A DNA stretch of 9,769 nt from an uncultured Bacillaceae bacterium (GTDB lineage: Bacteria; Bacillota; Bacilli; Caldalkalibacillales; Caldalkalibacillaceae): positions 1 to 9,769 of the forward strand of contig CALBTX010000131.1 of NCBI GenBank assembly GCA_937967685.1, written 5' to 3'. Shown here piece after piece: positions 6,752 through 9,769 of this stretch (position 1 is the first letter of the stretch; the number at the start of each line of letters is the position of its first letter). A model generated the notes under the pieces. It was not told the DNA's origin. It was given only the letters and a program-made list of their open reading frames with translations, and did not search any database. A program made the position numbers and the translations under genes.

Positions 6752-7788
6752 TCACCTCCGGCAAACATGACAGTCGATTGATCACCGAGCACAAATACCC
6801 CTGTTTGCGTCTGAGTGAAGCAACCGTTGACTTGGACAAAGCGGCCGAAAACACTTTTTTCTACCATTTGAGGAATGGATAACAATCGACTCCCTTCAAG
6901 AACAACACTGTCTTTAATCCGACAGTTCTCGATTTTGCTCTGTGGAGAAACGGTAACGTACGGACCGAGCACAGCATGCTTTAACTGACATCCTTTGCCG
7001 ATCTTGACAGGAGGAATGAATGTACAGTTGTCTATTTGAGCATCGCTGGCAATGGCGTTTTTCCCGCCAGTTTCCTGATCCAATTTCCAACGATTGGCTT
7101 CCAACCAGCGGCTGACCGTGCCTACATCGGAATAATGGCGTTTTGTGACGTAATACGAAATGTCGAAAGCATGATCAATCAGCCATTGGATAACATCCGT
7201 TATTTCATATTCCCCTCGCGGAGATGGACGAATCTCGTTCACAGCCGTCCATATTTCAGGCTGAAAAGCGTATGCACCGATGACAGCCAGGTTAGATTTT
7301 GGTGCGGCTGGTTTTTCTTCCAAAGAAACAATGCGTTTGCCCCTGATCTCAGCAATACCGTATTCCCTCGGTTCACTCACTTCAGCCAACATGATCGCAC
7401 CGGCAACCTTCTCTTCTTCCAACTGTTTTCTCAAGCGCGTCACTGATTCCTCAATCAAGTTATCTCCTAACAGTAAAAGAAAAGGATCCCGTTCAAGAAA
7501 GGGTTCCGCGACCCTGACAGCATCGGCAATTCCCCGAGGCTCCACTTGCTCAATATAAGTGATGGAAACCTCGTCTCGTCTCTCACATCCTTCCCGATAA
7601 CGATCCATGGCATCTTTCTGAGAGGGATGAATGACAATCCCAATGTCCCGAATGCCTGACTCAATCAGTTGTTCAATACAGTAGGACAGAACAGGTTTGC
7701 CGGCGACTGGAAGTAATGTTTTAGGTTGAGAATAAGTCAACGGACGAATCCTTGTCCCCTTTCCTGCACAAAGAATTAAACCCTTCAT
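6742..7788 (-). CDS. Sugar-1-phosphate nucleotidyltransferase, long RmlA-like form
   Basis: A 348-residue protein with an N-terminal nucleotidyltransferase domain and a C-terminal left-handed beta-helix. The nucleotide-binding motif GKGTRIRPLTYSQPKTLLPV (9-28) includes Arg13 and Lys23. LLGDN (107-111 region, Asp109) and DVGT (221-224) carry the expected metal-binding aspartates; EEKP (157-160) and GEYEITDVI (192-200) fit the RmlA fold. Hexapeptide-like turns run from about 245 to 340. It should join a sugar 1-phosphate (probably glucose) to a nucleoside triphosphate. The length fits the long-form glucose-1-phosphate thymidylyltransferases, but neither dTTP against UTP nor a second, acetyltransferase-like activity can be decided from sequence. 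In this operon a UDP-sugar would suit the next two enzymes. No dTDP-rhamnose genes (rmlB, C, D) are in the window. The ATG at 7788 follows AGGAG, and the gene is first in the operon. Confidence 0.88.
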   Translation of the reverse strand: MKGLILCAGKGTRIRPLTYSQPKTLLPVAGKPVLSYCIEQLIESGIRDIGIVIHPSQKDAMDRYREGCERRDEVSITYIEQVEPRGIADAVRVAEPFLERDPFLLLLGDNLIEESVTRLRKQLEEEKVAGAIMLAEVSEPREYGIAEIRGKRIVSLEEKPAAPKSNLAVIGAYAFQPEIWTAVNEIRPSPRGEYEITDVIQWLIDHAFDISYYVTKRHYSDVGTVSRWLEANRWKLDQETGGKNAIASDAQIDNCTFIPPVKIGKGCQLKHAVLGPYVTVSPQSKIENCRIKDSVVLEGSRLLSIPQMVEKSVFGRFVQVNGCFTQTQTGVFVLGDQSTVMFAGGEWR

Positions 7789-7892
7789 ACACTCACGCTC
7801 CTGACGAATCGACCATAACTTTGTCTCGATATAGGTTAAGCTATGTTGGCATATCTGGCAGAGACACGGCGCTTGTCAGGATAAAATGGAAA
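7789..7892 (-). promoter_or_regulatory. Probable promoter region of the sugar-nucleotide operon
   Basis: This gap between the last ezrA-side terminator and the first sugar gene must hold the operon promoter if the terminators work. The best -35 is CTGACA (7874-7879), one base from consensus, but 17-18 bases on there is only a weak -10 (AGATAT or GATATG, around 7850-7856). A TATATC element nearer the gene has no -35. I cannot name the promoter with confidence, and an alternative sigma factor is possible. Confidence 0.3.
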
Positions 7893-7918
7893 AAGGCCTT
7901 CCCTTTCCGGAAGACCTT
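7893..7918 (-). terminator. Second hairpin terminator after the ezrA-like gene
   Basis: A ten-base stem (7893-7902 with 7909-7918) and a six-base loop. On the minus strand the one imperfect position becomes a G-U pair, while on the plus strand it is a mismatch. A short run of five T residues, shared with the stem end, follows on the minus strand. It probably backs up the stronger terminator 30 bases earlier. Confidence 0.6.
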
Positions 7919-7949
7919 CCATTCTGACCGATCAGAAGAAATGATCATC

Positions 7950-7987
7950 AAAAAAAGACAACCCGACTTTCGTCAAAGTTGCCTTTT
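7950..7987 (-). terminator. Strong rho-independent terminator of the ezrA-like gene
   Basis: On the minus strand a ten-base outer stem (7978-7987 with 7953-7962, one G-U pair) encloses an inner stem closed by a GAAA tetraloop with a single bulged T. Seven T residues follow (7950-7956). The hairpin begins inside the TAA stop codon (7986-7988) of the ezrA-like gene. Confidence 0.85.
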
Positions 7988-9769
7988 ATGATACCGACTT
8001 TTCGTCGAGATTCACTTTATCCCGCCAATGTTTATCCGCTTGATCTAATGCTTCCTCAACAAATTCGAGGGCTTCCCGATATTCATATTGACGAAAAGCC
8101 TGCTCAGCATCTTCCAGAATCGTCTGCACATGTTGATCCCTTCTTCTGTAGCGGTTCGCGTATTGGATGAGGAACTCCGTTCTTTGAGCTTGTTCGATCG
8201 TCATCTGCACCACTTTCGACAGTGATTCAACTTGCGCCTCTGCTTCTTTGATATGATGCTGAACACGGGTGATTTCCAAAGGGACTCGCTGCAAGTCTTT
8301 CTTTAACTCCAGCAAAGCTTCGTCAGCCATTTTAATGCCTGATTCAACATAATCCGGCAGGCCGGGAAGGTTGCTTTTTTTCAAGTCCGTTTTTAAACGG
8401 TTCATCGTCCGCTTCAATCGCTCGAACACTTCTTTTGCCTTTAATTCATCTTCCCGAACTTCAGCAAGTTGATCAAGAAAAGCTTGCATATGTTGTTGAA
8501 AAAGTTGATGTTTTTCCTGAAAGCGTTCCAATACAGGTTTTAACTTAGGGTAAAGCTCATACAGCGCATCTTCTTCTACCTGACACTCCGCATACAGCCG
8601 TTTTAATTCGGACAACTGTTGTTGGAGTTCCTCAAGACTTTCGTCCCACTCCGCATCCCAAGAATAAGATTGTTTGATTTGGGCGATTTCTTCAGACAGG
8701 GCATTCGCTTGTTGATCAATGTCCTCCATATGTTCTGGAAGCGTCTTGACAGTGGAAAAAACAAACGCTCTCGCATTCACCTCATCTTCTAACTGGTCAA
8801 ACATCTTCTCGATTTCTTCCAGCGTCTCATCCTTCCACTTCTGCAAAAGCTCGATCTCACTGTTCTCTATAAACCCAATGACCGGCTGTTTCCACTCGTG
8901 GAATGTGACCAAACGATGTTCGATTTGCGTATGCTTTAAGGAATAACCTTTATCCTTCATCTCCTGAACGGCCTGTTCCAATTCTTTCATTTTTTGCGGA
9001 ATCTCATTTTCTACTTGCTCAATCAGCTCCGGCATTTTCTGAATGGCGGCCGACATGTGGGCCATATCTTGTTTGATCTCATTTAACAGGTCTTGAGCCC
9101 GAAAATAATCCCCGTTCTCCTGAGCTTCATGAAATGTCTGGAATAAGAGAGCCACCTTTTTGTTTTTTTCATGCAAAACCGGGTAGGCAATACCTAGGGC
9201 AAAAGATTGCTTCTGCAAAGAGGCGCGCAATTCATGATATTCCGCTTCTAATTTTTTCCCGTCTTCACGGCTTTCCGCTTCACTGGCCGTCAACTGATCG
9301 ATTTCCGAGACGATTTTATCAAGGGATTGTTCGATCCTGAGCAATTCCTGCTTTGTTTCATTTAGTAGTTGATGACTGCGGATAAAACGGAAATGACGCG
9401 CAAAATCCTCGATATCAATGAACATTTCTTCCAGTTTTGGAAGCGCCGTATTTAAGATATCCTCCCAGTCGGACTTCCACTTCTCGAAATTGACTTCCGT
9501 CTCGCCCGACAGCTTCAAATTTTTAACCCGTGAAAGTTGTTCCGAGAAAGGTCGGTGTTCCAAATCAGCTTTCCAAGCATCAAGTTTATCCACCTGACGA
9601 TAGACGACATACCGATACAAAGTCCCTGCCAACCAGAGCACTAAAAGTACAACTAAACTGAATAGCAAAAATTTTAGCCAGGCCGGAAATAACGAGGCGT
9701 CCTCATCTGAACCGCCTTCGCCGGACTGACCGGCAGCCGGCGTCTCCTCCTCAACAGCTTCGGCGGAAC
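7986..9769 (-). CDS. ezrA: EzrA-like division regulator with an N-terminal extension (5' end outside window)
   Basis: EzrA is a membrane-anchored coiled-coil protein that restrains FtsZ ring assembly and takes part in septum formation. Here one membrane segment (about 9677-9615, LKFLLFSLVVLLVLWLAGTLY) is followed by YRQVDKLDAWK and some 530 residues of spectrin-like helical repeats. Stretches match B. subtilis EzrA as I recall it: the LSGETE/FEKW region, EMKDKGYSLKH, SNLPGLPDYV and the IQYANRYRRRDQH segment near the end. A TTG at 9668 would give 560 residues, close to the 562 of B. subtilis EzrA, but has no ribosome site. The frame runs on without stop to the window edge, with at least 33 more residues, the outermost rich in Glu, Asp, Ala, Gly and Pro and expected outside the membrane. 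The gene is therefore probably longer and incomplete here, and may be an EzrA paralogue or fusion. Two terminators follow it. Confidence 0.85.
   Translation of the reverse strand, partial: SAEAVEEETPAAGQSGEGGSDEDASLFPAWLKFLLFSLVVLLVLWLAGTLYRYVVYRQVDKLDAWKADLEHRPFSEQLSRVKNLKLSGETEVNFEKWKSDWEDILNTALPKLEEMFIDIEDFARHFRFIRSHQLLNETKQELLRIEQSLDKIVSEIDQLTASEAESREDGKKLEAEYHELRASLQKQSFALGIAYPVLHEKNKKVALLFQTFHEAQENGDYFRAQDLLNEIKQDMAHMSAAIQKMPELIEQVENEIPQKMKELEQAVQEMKDKGYSLKHTQIEHRLVTFHEWKQPVIGFIENSEIELLQKWKDETLEEIEKMFDQLEDEVNARAFVFSTVKTLPEHMEDIDQQANALSEEIAQIKQSYSWDAEWDESLEELQQQLSELKRLYAECQVEEDALYELYPKLKPVLERFQEKHQLFQQHMQAFLDQLAEVREDELKAKEVFERLKRTMNRLKTDLKKSNLPGLPDYVESGIKMADEALLELKKDLQRVPLEITRVQHHIKEAEAQVESLSKVVQMTIEQAQRTEFLIQYANRYRRRDQHVQTILEDAEQAFRQYEYREALEFVEEALDQADKHWRDKVNLDEKSVS

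Noticed and set aside
9666..9668. TTG at 9668 as the true start of the ezrA-like gene.
   Set aside because: It gives a normal EzrA length, but no Shine-Dalgarno precedes it and the frame is open through to the window edge. An upstream start is more likely, though not proven.

Overview
The window reads as chromosomal DNA of a low-to-mid GC Firmicute of the order Bacillales. Supporting this are an EzrA-type cell-division protein, a Zur repressor close to the Bacillus subtilis protein, strong AGGAGG ribosome sites, frequent TTG starts, and a Zur operator matching the Bacillus consensus. I do not identify the species. All nine genes lie on the minus strand, so transcription runs from high to low coordinates. 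No gene-free stretch exceeds 300 bases, and no RNA gene, insertion sequence or CRISPR array was seen.

Right edge (7986-9769): an EzrA-like membrane protein with a cytoplasmic coiled coil. It is open at the window edge. Its frame continues upstream of the membrane segment into an acidic, Gly/Ala/Pro-rich linker that ordinary EzrA lacks. Two hairpin terminators follow it (7893-7987).

Sugar-nucleotide operon (7788 down to 4454): a long-form RmlA-like nucleotidyltransferase, an extended-SDR UDP-sugar 4-epimerase and a UDP-glucose 6-dehydrogenase. They overlap or sit within 18 bases of each other and end at a hairpin terminator (4365-4406). Together they suggest synthesis of activated uronic acids (UDP-glucuronate, perhaps UDP-galacturonate) for a surface polysaccharide.

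Zinc operon (4353 down to 973): a promoter whose 17-base spacer holds a near-perfect Zur box, then znuA (zinc-binding lipoprotein with a His-rich loop), znuC (ATPase), znuB (permease) and zur (repressor). This is a self-contained zinc-uptake circuit in which the repressor is probably made from the operon it controls. znuA has two tandem Shine-Dalgarno copies, each serving its own in-frame start.

Left part (45-972): a 178-base gap after zur holds a degenerate in-frame duplicate of the zur 3' end and several GAGATTG/GCGTAT repeats. A class I SAM-dependent methyltransferase of unknown substrate follows. Positions 1-44 hold nothing I can name.

Most of the window is standard housekeeping. The parts worth a second look are the N-terminal extension of the EzrA-like protein, the repeats after zur, and the doubled start region of znuA.
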